Assembly (NCBI GenBank): GCA_017382615.1
Contig: JAFNZX010000012.1
Span: forward strand, 1-5,410
Source: Clostridia bacterium
GTDB lineage: Bacteria > Bacillota > Clostridia > Oscillospirales > CAG-272
Direction: 5' to 3'
DNA length: 5,410 nt
This document shows, in pieces, positions 1-5,129 of this stretch. The first letter of the stretch is position 1. Each line of letters opens with the position of its first letter. The notes under the pieces were generated by a model. It saw only the letters and a list, made by a program, of their open reading frames with translations. It was not told where the DNA came from and did not search any database. The position numbers and the translations under genes are program-made.

Positions 1-531
1 ATCTGCATAATCCTCGTCGGTCAGCGCAATGCCCTCCTTGACTGCAAACTCGCAGTAGGTCAGCATACGTGCTACGTAGTCCTCGGTCAGGCTCATGTAG
101 TAATCGAATACGGTAACGCCGTCTGCACCAGGCATTTCCTGATCCTTGAGCGACTTGTTCGCGTCGGTAATACCCATGTACTGATATACCATTTTGCTTA
201 CGTCACCGCCGGAGGAGGCATAAGACTGGAGCATCTGCTCGTAGTACGATCTGTAATTGTTGAACTGCGTGTTGAAGAAATAGTTCATCATGCTGCCGTC
301 AACCTCAAAATTCTCGGTCTTCAGGACAGTCTGCGAGCGTGCAAACCAACCGCTGTCATTCACGACGCCGATCGCACCGACCAGCAGAGCAACAACGACC
401 AGAAGTGCAGCAACGCATACAAAGATACCAGCGCCTGATACCTTGTTGTTCTTTTTCGCTTGAACGTTCTTACCTGCGATTGCAGATTCGTTCATAGCTC
501 TTTCAATTCTGCTTCTGTTTCCTTTTCCCAT
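1..531 (-). CDS. Membrane-anchored SurA/PrsA-like foldase (putative), 3' end outside window
   Basis: Only the first 177 residues are present; the frame stays open to the left edge. The start is well supported: ATG at 531-529 is preceded by AGAGGTGA (546-539) at normal spacing. Residues 1-31 are basic and presumably cytoplasmic. Residues about 32-56 form one strongly hydrophobic helix with no lipobox cysteine, so it reads as an uncleaved membrane anchor. The outside part begins with a short strand followed by an aromatic-rich helix (FEVDGSMMNYFFNTQFNNY, from residue 75). That pattern resembles the start of the SurA N-terminal/PrsA chaperone domain of Clostridial peptidyl-prolyl isomerase-like proteins, which help secreted proteins fold at the outer membrane face. 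No rotamase domain is visible because the C-terminal part is missing, so the enzyme activity is inferred by resemblance only. It lies 172 bases downstream of ribonuclease J on the same strand. It could instead be an unrelated anchored extracellular protein. Confidence 0.6.
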   Translation of the reverse strand, partial: MGKGNRSRIERAMNESAIAGKNVQAKKNNKVSGAGIFVCVAALLVVVALLVGAIGVVNDSGWFARSQTVLKTENFEVDGSMMNYFFNTQFNNYRSYYEQMLQSYASSGGDVSKMVYQYMGITDANKSLKDQEMPGADGVTVFDYYMSLTEDYVARMLTYCEFAVKEGIALTDEDYAD

Positions 532-574
532 GTCAGGGTCACCTCTGTATAGTATTTTTTGATTATGTTATTCC

Positions 575-591
575 GGGGGTATAACACCCCC
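575..591 (-). promoter_or_regulatory. Short GC stem-loop in the leader of the foldase-like gene
   Basis: GGGGGT and ACCCCC form a perfect 6-bp inverted repeat around the 5-base loop ATAAC. It stands out in an otherwise AT-rich stretch. No T-run follows on either strand, so it is not a rho-independent terminator. It sits about 43 bases before the start codon at 531. If transcription starts near 605, it lies within the leader and could stabilise the mRNA or act as a control element. The structure is seen; the role is inferred. Confidence 0.4.
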
Positions 592-611
592 ATATCATAC
601 AGTCACGCAAT

Positions 612-617
612 ATTATA
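612..617 (-). promoter_or_regulatory. Possible -10 box upstream of the foldase-like gene
   Basis: The minus strand reads TATAAT, an exact sigma-A -10 box, about 80 bases before the start codon at 531. At spacings of 15-19 the -35 position holds only weak AT-rich hexamers (for example ATATTT at 640-635). TTGAAC at 636-631 is too close (13 bases) and TTTACA at 654-649 is too far (31 bases). If the promoter is real, transcription would start near 605 and the gene would be transcribed independently of ribonuclease J. Without a -35 it may need an activator, or the match may be chance in AT-rich DNA. Confidence 0.35.
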
Positions 618-645
618 GCGCATATATGGTGTTCAAATATAATCG

Positions 646-659
646 ATTTGTAAACAAAT
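646..659. repeat. Perfect 14-bp dyad ATTTGT-AA-ACAAAT
   Basis: Two 6-base arms are exact inverted repeats around AA. The dyad lies between the end of ribonuclease J and the putative -10 box at 617-612, about 41 to 54 bases upstream of the predicted start point. That is a position where an activator or repressor might bind. CAAAT at 634-638 and ATTTG at 646-650 form a second, weaker inverted pair. An AT-rich dyad of this size can arise by chance, and no regulator is identified. Confidence 0.3.
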
Positions 660-703
660 ACTTAATTTTTCGCTTTTTTTGTCGTTTTTCGCCAAATCAT
701 CCA

Positions 704-2806
704 TCAAACGTGCATGATCACAGGCAGAATCATAGGTCTGCGCTTGGTCTGCTGGTAGATAAATTTGCTAAGATCGTCCTTAACGCGGTTCTTGATGGCG
801 TAGAAATCCGCATCCCTGCCCGACAGGCTCTTATCCATTGCCTGTGTGGCAACCGTACGCATCTGTTCCATCAGATCCTCTGACTCGCGCACGTACACAA
901 AGCCGCGCGAAACGATATCGGGTCCGGAAAGCACGTATCTTGCATGCATATCCACCGTAGCAACCACCACGATCAAGCCGTCCTGTGACAAATGCTTACG
1001 GTCACGCAGCACAATGTTTCCAACGTCACCAACGCCCAAGCCGTCCACCAGCACCTTGCCCGAGGGGACTGTGCCGGCAAATTTTGCGCCTGCACTTGAA
1101 AGCTCCAGCACGCGACCGATATCCGAGATAAAGATATGATCGGCAGGCACGCCCATGCTCCTTGCAAGATCGGCATTGGCAGCCAGATGCTTGTATTCAC
1201 CGTGAACGGGCATATAATAGGTGGGTTTGGTCAGTGCCTGAATCAGCTTGATCTCCTCCTGGCAGGCATGCCCCGAAACGTGCACCTCCACCACGGAGTC
1301 GTGCAGTACCTTGACGCCCATCTTGGAGATCTCGTTGACGATGCGGTTGATCAGGCTCTCGTTACCGGGAATGGCACTTGCGGACAGCACGACCAGATCG
1401 GAAGGACCGAGCGTGACCTCTCTGTGCTCGCCGAACGCCATACGATACAGCGCCGACATGGGCTCACCCTGGCTGCCCGTGGTAACAAGCGTCAGCTGCT
1501 CGGGCTTGTATTTTTTGATCTCTGCCAGCTCAATGATGACACCGTCCGGCACGGTCATATACCCCAGCTCTCTTGCTGCGCTGACGATATTGAGCATGCT
1601 TCGCCCCGTAATGGCAACCTTTCTGCCGTGGCGCACGCTGGTATCTATGATCTGCTGTACGCGGTGCACGTTTGACGAGAACGTGGCGATGACGATCCTC
1701 TTTTGCTTGTTGACCGAGAAGATATACTCCAGCGACTCTCCCACCTTTTTCTCGGAAGGGGTATAGCCCGGACGCTCTGCATTGGTGGACTCGCACAAAA
1801 GAAGCTTAACGCCCTGCTTACCCAGCTCACCAAAGCGCGTCAGATTCATAACCTCTCCCTCAATGGGAGTCAGATCAAGCTTGAAGTCGCCCGTATGAAT
1901 CACAAGACCCACAGGCGTGCTGATTGCAAGTGCGCAGGCATCTGCAATCGAATGGTTCACGCGGATGAATTCCACGCCAAAGCTCTTCCCCACGGCAATG
2001 CTGTCCCCTGCCTGCACGCAGCGCAGATCAGCCTGCCAGGGCAGCTTGAACTCTTCCAATTTATTTTTCAGAATACCCAAGGAGAGCTTAGTGCCCCAGA
2101 CGGGTACGTTGAAGCTGCGCAAAAAATACGGAATAGCCCCCACGTGGTCCTCGTGTCCGTGCGTGATGACCAGTCCCTTGATCTTATCGCGGTTGGTTTC
2201 CAGATAGGACATATCGGGAATGACAAGATCAATACCGGGCATATCCTCGTCGGGAAATCCGATGCCGCAATCCACGATCAGAATCTCGTCACCGCACTCA
2301 AGCAGCGTCATATTCTTGCCGACCTCGTTGAGTCCTCCCAAAGGAATCACGCGCAGGACCGCATCCGGGTCTTGCTTGATCTGCACGGGCTCAACCGTTT
2401 TGCTCTTGCCCGCGCTTGCCTTTTCCGCCTTGCTCTTGCCCTTGCGCACGTGCGTTTTGCGCTCGGATACGGGCTTTTCGGGAGCAGGTGCGGGCGTGGA
2501 AGCCGGTGCGGGCACTGCAGCCTCGGGCTTTGCTGCCTTTTCGGGCTTTGCAGAAGACTTCCGCGTCTGCTTTTTGGGTGCTGGCTTGGTCTCTGCAGGC
2601 AAAACGACTTCGGATACGGGCTGCTGCGCAGCCTTTTTCTTAGGTGCTTTGGGAGCGGGAGCTTTCTTTTGCTCCGCTTCTACACTCGCGTAAATCTCCT
2701 CAAGCGCTGCACTGATGATCTTTTCCTGCATGCTCTTGCTTTCGCTCTTTTTTCTGTTTGATTGCTTTGCGGAGCTGCCTCCGCCTCTGCCTGTTTGCTT
2801 TGCCAT
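704..2806 (-). CDS. rnj: Ribonuclease J with long basic N-terminal extension
   Basis: A 700-residue β-CASP metallo-β-lactamase RNase, a cytoplasmic 5'-to-3' exonuclease and endonuclease that drives mRNA decay and rRNA maturation in Gram-positive bacteria. Metal ligands and motifs are intact: HGHEDH at 216-221, NHSI at 284-287, HTGD at 304-307, STNAERPG at 340-347, TTGSQGEP at 442-449, SGHA at 511-514 and MPVHGEY at 532-538. The core from about residue 147 is about 554 residues, the family's normal size. Before it lies a Lys/Ala/Pro-rich, probably disordered stretch (about 44-145) with a short predicted helix at 26-46. ATG 2806 is chosen because the frame opens upstream only from a TTG at 2911 without a usable ribosome binding site, and that extra segment overlaps leader structure. 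The chosen start has only a weak GGAAAA nearby; a strong AAAGGAG lies 24 bases upstream. A consensus promoter at 3009-2981 drives it. Identity is near certain; the start is less so. Confidence 0.95.
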   Translation of the reverse strand: MAKQTGRGGGSSAKQSNRKKSESKSMQEKIISAALEEIYASVEAEQKKAPAPKAPKKKAAQQPVSEVVLPAETKPAPKKQTRKSSAKPEKAAKPEAAVPAPASTPAPAPEKPVSERKTHVRKGKSKAEKASAGKSKTVEPVQIKQDPDAVLRVIPLGGLNEVGKNMTLLECGDEILIVDCGIGFPDEDMPGIDLVIPDMSYLETNRDKIKGLVITHGHEDHVGAIPYFLRSFNVPVWGTKLSLGILKNKLEEFKLPWQADLRCVQAGDSIAVGKSFGVEFIRVNHSIADACALAISTPVGLVIHTGDFKLDLTPIEGEVMNLTRFGELGKQGVKLLLCESTNAERPGYTPSEKKVGESLEYIFSVNKQKRIVIATFSSNVHRVQQIIDTSVRHGRKVAITGRSMLNIVSAARELGYMTVPDGVIIELAEIKKYKPEQLTLVTTGSQGEPMSALYRMAFGEHREVTLGPSDLVVLSASAIPGNESLINRIVNEISKMGVKVLHDSVVEVHVSGHACQEEIKLIQALTKPTYYMPVHGEYKHLAANADLARSMGVPADHIFISDIGRVLELSSAGAKFAGTVPSGKVLVDGLGVGDVGNIVLRDRKHLSQDGLIVVVATVDMHARYVLSGPDIVSRGFVYVRESEDLMEQMRTVATQAMDKSLSGRDADFYAIKNRVKDDLSKFIYQQTKRRPMILPVIMHV

Positions 2807-2817
2807 ACATTTTTCCG

Positions 2818-2853
2818 TGTGCGCGCGGATCTCCTTTCTATCATAAGCGCACA
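2818..2853 (-). promoter_or_regulatory. Hairpin holding the distant Shine-Dalgarno of ribonuclease J
   Basis: On the minus strand TGTGCGC (2853-2847) and GCGCACA (2824-2818) are perfect 7-base complements. The 22-base loop between them contains AAAGGAGAT (2837-2829), the strongest ribosome binding sequence in this leader. That sequence is 24 bases from the chosen ATG, far beyond the usual 5-10, and no ATG, GTG or TTG lies in frame at normal distance. Either the start is reached in an unusual way, or the element is regulatory. The complementarity is visible; folding and function are inferred. Confidence 0.4.
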
Positions 2854-2894
2854 AAAAGCCGAGCTCTCCCCGGATCGGTATTTCGTCCCCCGAC

Positions 2895-2906
2895 CTGTCG
2901 CGACAG
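2895..2906. repeat. 12-bp perfect palindrome CTGTCGCGACAG
   Basis: This sequence equals its own reverse complement over 12 bases and stops there, as the next pair does not match. It lies in the predicted leader of ribonuclease J, about 70-80 bases after the expected transcription start and about 90 before ATG 2806. It could be a protein binding site on DNA. With no loop it would make only a poor RNA hairpin. It does not match the Gram-positive LexA box (GAAC-N4-GTTC). Confidence 0.4.
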
Positions 2907-2980
2907 CTCAATTCTTTTTTGATTTGTATTTGCAGAAATGAAGTGGAATCATTTCAAAAACGATCTGAATCAGTACAGAT

Positions 2981-3009
2981 ATTATAGCACACTTTACGCG
3001 CTTTGTCAA
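2981..3009 (-). promoter_or_regulatory. Consensus sigma-A promoter of ribonuclease J
   Basis: The minus strand carries TTGACA (3009-3004), a 17-base spacer (3003-2987) and TATAAT (2986-2981), an exact match to the vegetative consensus at the ideal spacing. Transcription should begin near 2974, giving a leader of about 168 bases before ATG 2806. The -35 box begins 15 bases past the stop codon of the small membrane protein gene (3025), so the RNase has its own promoter even if read-through also occurs. Confidence 0.85.
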
Positions 3010-3024
3010 CAGGTGCGCAAAACC

Positions 3025-3294
3025 TTACAGCAGCCAACAAATTACGCCTGCGATCCCGCCCCCCGTAACCAGTCCGCAAGCGAACAGCAGCACGCTTTTA
3101 CCAACGCGCCTGCCTACAGACTCTGCACTGCGCTCCTGCCCCGCGCTCTGACTTATGATGCGCGTCGCCTCCTTGACCATGTCATCGCCCGTTACGGCAT
3201 CACGTTCCCGCTTGAGCACGAAATACGCCTCCTCAAACGGCGAATCCTGCCCCATTTTTACCACGTACATTTTCTTTTGCGCACCCTTTAGCAT
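3025..3294 (-). CDS. Small protein with C-terminal membrane helix, function unknown
   Basis: I do not recognise this 89-residue protein. The start is well supported: ATG at 3294-3292 follows CCGGAGGTC (3306-3298), with GGAGG five bases away. An internal Met at residue 9 (MYVVKMG) is a weaker alternative start. Residues 1-66 are soluble and charged, with an acidic/aromatic patch (DSPFEEAYFVLKRER from 17) and a probable helix around 38-60. Residues about 67-89 are hydrophobic with a glycine-rich centre (LVTGGGIAGV) and end the protein, so it looks tail-anchored with the N-terminus in the cytoplasm. The gene precedes ribonuclease J on the same strand, and no terminator separates them, so some read-through is likely. 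I found no convincing promoter upstream. The binding site, charge pattern and clean membrane tail argue for a real gene over the opposite-strand frame at 2938-3291. Confidence 0.75.
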   Translation of the reverse strand: MLKGAQKKMYVVKMGQDSPFEEAYFVLKRERDAVTGDDMVKEATRIISQSAGQERSAESVGRRVGKSVLLFACGLVTGGGIAGVICWLL

Positions 3295-3308
3295 ATTGAC
3301 CTCCGGAT

Positions 3309-3328
3309 ATACTTACTCACAGAAGTAT
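3309..3328. repeat. Inverted repeat ATACTT-N8-AAGTAT before the small membrane protein gene
   Basis: Two exact 6-base arms (3309-3314 and 3323-3328) flank an 8-base centre. On the minus strand the repeat ends three bases before the Shine-Dalgarno region (3306-3298) of the 3294-3025 gene. It could be an operator or a small leader hairpin affecting ribosome access. It is short enough to be chance. Confidence 0.3.
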
Positions 3329-3374
3329 TGACAGGTTTTGGTGAAATATTGCAGGGGCAGGCACAAAGATGCAT

Positions 3375-3429
3375 GACAGATGCGACCTGTCCGGCACAAG
3401 CGCGTACACGCTTCGACACGCTTCGCGCT
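3375..3429. repeat. GC-rich island with tandem 10-base repeat and inverted repeats
   Basis: In an otherwise AT-rich divergent intergenic region this block holds several short repeats. GACAG (3375-3379) pairs with CTGTC (3387-3391). ACACGCTTCG occurs twice in direct tandem (3406-3415 and 3416-3425). AGCGCG (3399-3404) pairs with CGCGCT (3424-3429) across the tandem copies, and AAGCG (3398-3402) can pair with CGCTT (3409-3413). On the minus strand it would lie in the leader of the small membrane protein gene. It could be a structured leader, a small RNA or a protein binding cluster. No known RNA family is recognised. Confidence 0.4.
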
Positions 3430-3489
3430 ACTACGACAAAGCATTTCCAAGAATGCCAAATTTTCTAAATATTCACCATTTATTTCCAT

Positions 3490-3508
3490 TTTTGTATTGA
3501 CAAAATAC
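3490..3508. promoter_or_regulatory. Candidate operator: nested inverted repeats over the -35 box
   Basis: TTTTGT-ATTG-ACAAAA (3490-3505) and GTATT-GACAA-AATAC (3494-3508) are both perfect inverted repeats, and both overlap the -35 hexamer TTGACA (3497-3502) of the regulator-kinase operon. A protein bound here would block RNA polymerase. AbrB-family proteins favour AT-rich sites and often repress their own genes, so the product of 3570-3815 is the first candidate. The repeats are seen; the binding is inferred. Confidence 0.4.
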
Positions 3509-3525
3509 GCAATATGGTTTATAAT
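3497..3525 (+). promoter_or_regulatory. Consensus sigma-A promoter of the regulator-kinase operon
   Basis: TTGACA (3497-3502), a 17-base spacer and TATAAT (3520-3525) match the vegetative consensus exactly. Transcription should start near 3532, leaving a leader of about 38 bases. The leader includes the palindrome TTTATATAAA (3547-3556), which runs directly into the Shine-Dalgarno sequence AAGGAG (3556-3561). Such a strong core promoter usually implies high expression unless it is repressed. Confidence 0.9.
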
Positions 3526-3569
3526 ATAGGCACTGAAACAAAATACTTTATATAAAAGGAGAACTAAAC

Positions 3570-3815
3570 ATGAAATCAACAGGTGTCGTACGCAAGGTAG
3601 ATGAGCTGGGGAGAATCGTATTGCCCATCAGCATCCGTCAGACTATGGACATTAACGAAAAGGATCCGCTTGAGATCTTTACCGACGAAAATCGCATCAT
3701 TCTGCAAAAGTACCAGCCCTGCTGCGTATTCTGCAGCAATGCCGATCGTGTCGTATACTTTAACAACAAGCGCATCTGCGAGGATTGCCTGGAAAAGATC
3801 AAAACGCAGCTTTGA
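3570..3815 (+). CDS. AbrB/MazE/SpoVT-family regulator with Cys-rich C-terminus
   Basis: An 81-residue DNA-binding protein. Residues 1-47 are a typical swapped-hairpin AbrB N-terminal domain: the start MKSTGVVRKVDELGRIVLPI is characteristic, followed by an R-x-T-x-x-I segment and a D-x-L-E-I-F strand. Proteins of this fold bind AT-rich promoter DNA as dimers or tetramers and act as growth-phase or sporulation-stage regulators. The tail carries C52-x2-C55 and C70-x2-C73 (with an extra C51), spaced to bind one metal ion, probably zinc, as in many short Clostridial AbrB relatives; metal binding is inferred. The start is supported by AAGGAG at 3556-3561, eight bases from the ATG. It is the first gene behind the consensus promoter at 3497-3525 and ends 18 bases before the galactokinase-like gene, so it is probably co-transcribed. 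Whether it controls that gene or itself is not shown by the sequence. Confidence 0.92.
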   Translation: MKSTGVVRKVDELGRIVLPISIRQTMDINEKDPLEIFTDENRIILQKYQPCCVFCSNADRVVYFNNKRICEDCLEKIKTQL

Positions 3816-3820
3816 TAAAA

Positions 3821-3826
3821 AAGGAG
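3821..3826 (+). promoter_or_regulatory. Shine-Dalgarno that decides the kinase start
   Basis: AAGGAG lies one base before the ATG at 3828 but seven bases before the ATG at 3834, in the same frame. Normal spacing therefore favours 3834, removing two residues from the longest frame. Confidence 0.75.
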
Positions 3827-3833
3827 CATGACC

Positions 3834-5117
3834 ATGAAGCTTACAGATATGAAAAACGCCCTGCTTGCAGGCGAATTTGACGCAAGACTTTCCGAGGTTT
3901 ACGGTGCGGACGCGGTAAGCGCACAGCAGGCACGCTATGCAAAGGCACTGGACGAATTCGTCGCCCTGTACGGTGCAGATCGCGACGTTTCGCTGTTCTC
4001 GGTTTCCGGCAGAAGCGAGCTTTCGGGCAACCACACCGACCATAACTACGGCTGCGTAGTCGCTGCCGCCATTGATCTTGACATTATCGCCGTAGCATCC
4101 GCAAACAACGAGAGCATTATCCGCGTTAAGAGTGAGGGCTTTGACGAGGACGTGGTGGATATTGCGACATACAACACCCCTGATCCCACCAAGTTTGCAT
4201 CCTCCGCTTCCATCATTGCAGGCATGAGCGCGCAGCTTGTGCAGAACGGCTATGCAACCGGTGGCTTTGACGCCTACACTACCTCTGCCGTACTCAAGGG
4301 CTCGGGCATTTCCTCCTCCGCCGCATTCGAGGATATGATCGGCAACATTCTCAACTATTTATATAATGAAGGTAAGATCGATAACGTCGAGATTGCCAAA
4401 ATGTCGCAAAAGGCGGAAAATCAGTTCTTCGGCAAGCCCTGCGGTCTAATGGATCAGGTTGCCTGCGCGCACGGCGGCATCGTTGCCATTGACTTTGCGG
4501 ACCCCACCGCACCCGTCATTCGCGGCATCCCCTTTGATATCACGGCAGCGGGATATGCGCTGTGCATTGTCAACACAGGCGGCAACCATGCAGACCTGAC
4601 CGACGACTACGCATCCGTTCCCGCTGAAATGAAGGCGGTTGCGGCGCACTTTGGAAAAAAGGTTTTGAGAGAGCTTGATTGCGCAGAGGTGATTGCCGAG
4701 ATCCCTGCGCTGCGCAGCAAGCTGGGTGACCGCGCAATCCTGCGCGCTTTGCACTTCTTTACCGAAAACGAGCGCGTCAAAGCGCAGACCGAGGCACTGC
4801 TGTCCGGCAACCTTGACACATTCCTTTCCCACGTTTGCGCATCCGGCCGCTCCTCCTTCTGCTATCTGCAAAACGTGTACACCACCAAGGCAGTAGACGA
4901 GCAAGGACTCTCCCTTGCACTTTGCCTTGCAGAGCAGGTGCTGTGTGACAAAAAGGCTGCATGGCGCGTGCACGGTGGCGGGTTTGCGGGCACGATCCAG
5001 GCGTTTGTTCCCATGGAGCACGTAGAAGAATTCCGTGCAGTGATGGACGGTGCGTTCGGCGCGGGTGCTTGTCTGCCCCTGCACATCCGCCGGATCGGTG
5101 CGTGCAAAATCGCATAA
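3834..5117 (+). CDS. galK: Galactokinase-family GHMP kinase
   Basis: A 427-residue cytoplasmic sugar kinase expected to turn α-D-galactose and ATP into galactose 1-phosphate, the first committed Leloir step. The three GHMP motifs are present. The galactokinase signature GRSELSGNHTDHN spans 59-71. The phosphate-binding loop KGSGISSSAA spans 155-164. The C-terminal glycine motif HGGGFAGT spans 380-387. The catalytic aspartate is expected at D207 in CGLMDQ, and the RALHFFTENERV helix (304-315) also matches galactokinases. Oddities are that the usual GEHTDYN reads GNHTDHN, replacing a sugar-contacting Glu by Asn66, and that the protein is about 40 residues longer than typical enzymes, partly from extra sequence at the N-terminus. 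These features suggest a Clostridial galactokinase-like subfamily whose sugar could differ. No galT or galE is visible nearby. It is 18 bases after the regulator and 12 before the next gene. Family certain, substrate less so. Confidence 0.9.
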   Translation: MKLTDMKNALLAGEFDARLSEVYGADAVSAQQARYAKALDEFVALYGADRDVSLFSVSGRSELSGNHTDHNYGCVVAAAIDLDIIAVASANNESIIRVKSEGFDEDVVDIATYNTPDPTKFASSASIIAGMSAQLVQNGYATGGFDAYTTSAVLKGSGISSSAAFEDMIGNILNYLYNEGKIDNVEIAKMSQKAENQFFGKPCGLMDQVACAHGGIVAIDFADPTAPVIRGIPFDITAAGYALCIVNTGGNHADLTDDYASVPAEMKAVAAHFGKKVLRELDCAEVIAEIPALRSKLGDRAILRALHFFTENERVKAQTEALLSGNLDTFLSHVCASGRSSFCYLQNVYTTKAVDEQGLSLALCLAEQVLCDKKAAWRVHGGGFAGTIQAFVPMEHVEEFRAVMDGAFGAGACLPLHIRRIGACKIA

Positions 5118-5129
5118 GCGGAGGCAAAC

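Noticed and set aside
660..703. Terminator after ribonuclease J
   Set aside because: The minus strand here is A-rich, not T-rich, and holds no stable GC stem. The plus-strand T-runs are not preceded by a hairpin.
1703..2761. Open plus-strand frame of 352 codons opposite ribonuclease J
   Set aside because: It lies antisense to a gene with all β-CASP motifs intact, and its Leu/Cys/Gly-rich composition mirrors the Lys/Ala/Pro-rich extension on the other strand. It is a shadow frame.
2700..2810. Overlapping 36-codon frame starting at the ATG four bases before the rnj start
   Set aside because: Its Arg/Lys/Gln-rich composition is what the first part of rnj gives in a shifted frame. There is no independent evidence of translation, so it is kept only as a possible competitor start.
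2853..2878. Possible attenuator hairpin followed by five Ts in the rnj leader
   Set aside because: The stem is only CCGA/TCGG plus one pair past a mismatch, and the T-run is short and interrupted. This is too weak to call a terminator.
2807..2911. Upstream TTG start for ribonuclease J adding 35 residues
   Set aside because: The TTG has no proper ribosome binding site, and the added segment runs through the palindrome and the leader hairpin. ATG 2806 is more likely, though not proven.
2938..3291. Plus-strand frame of 117 codons over the small membrane protein gene and the rnj promoter
   Set aside because: It has no Shine-Dalgarno, overlaps the consensus promoter of ribonuclease J, and competes with a minus-strand gene that has a good binding site and a clear membrane tail.
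3328..3333. TTGACA on the plus strand as a second promoter
   Set aside because: No -10-like hexamer lies at 15-19 bases; the sequence there is GC-containing (GCAGGG).
3441..3470. Stem GCATT/AATGC followed by a T-rich run on the plus strand
   Set aside because: The 5-bp stem is separated from TTTT by CAAA, and no plus-strand gene ends there, so it is not a terminator.
3313..3579. Minus-strand frame of 88 codons in the divergent intergenic region
   Set aside because: It begins inside the AbrB-family gene and covers the plus-strand promoter and its dyads. The composition is unconvincing (Cys-rich, hydrophobic from AT-rich DNA), and there is no supporting ribosome binding site.
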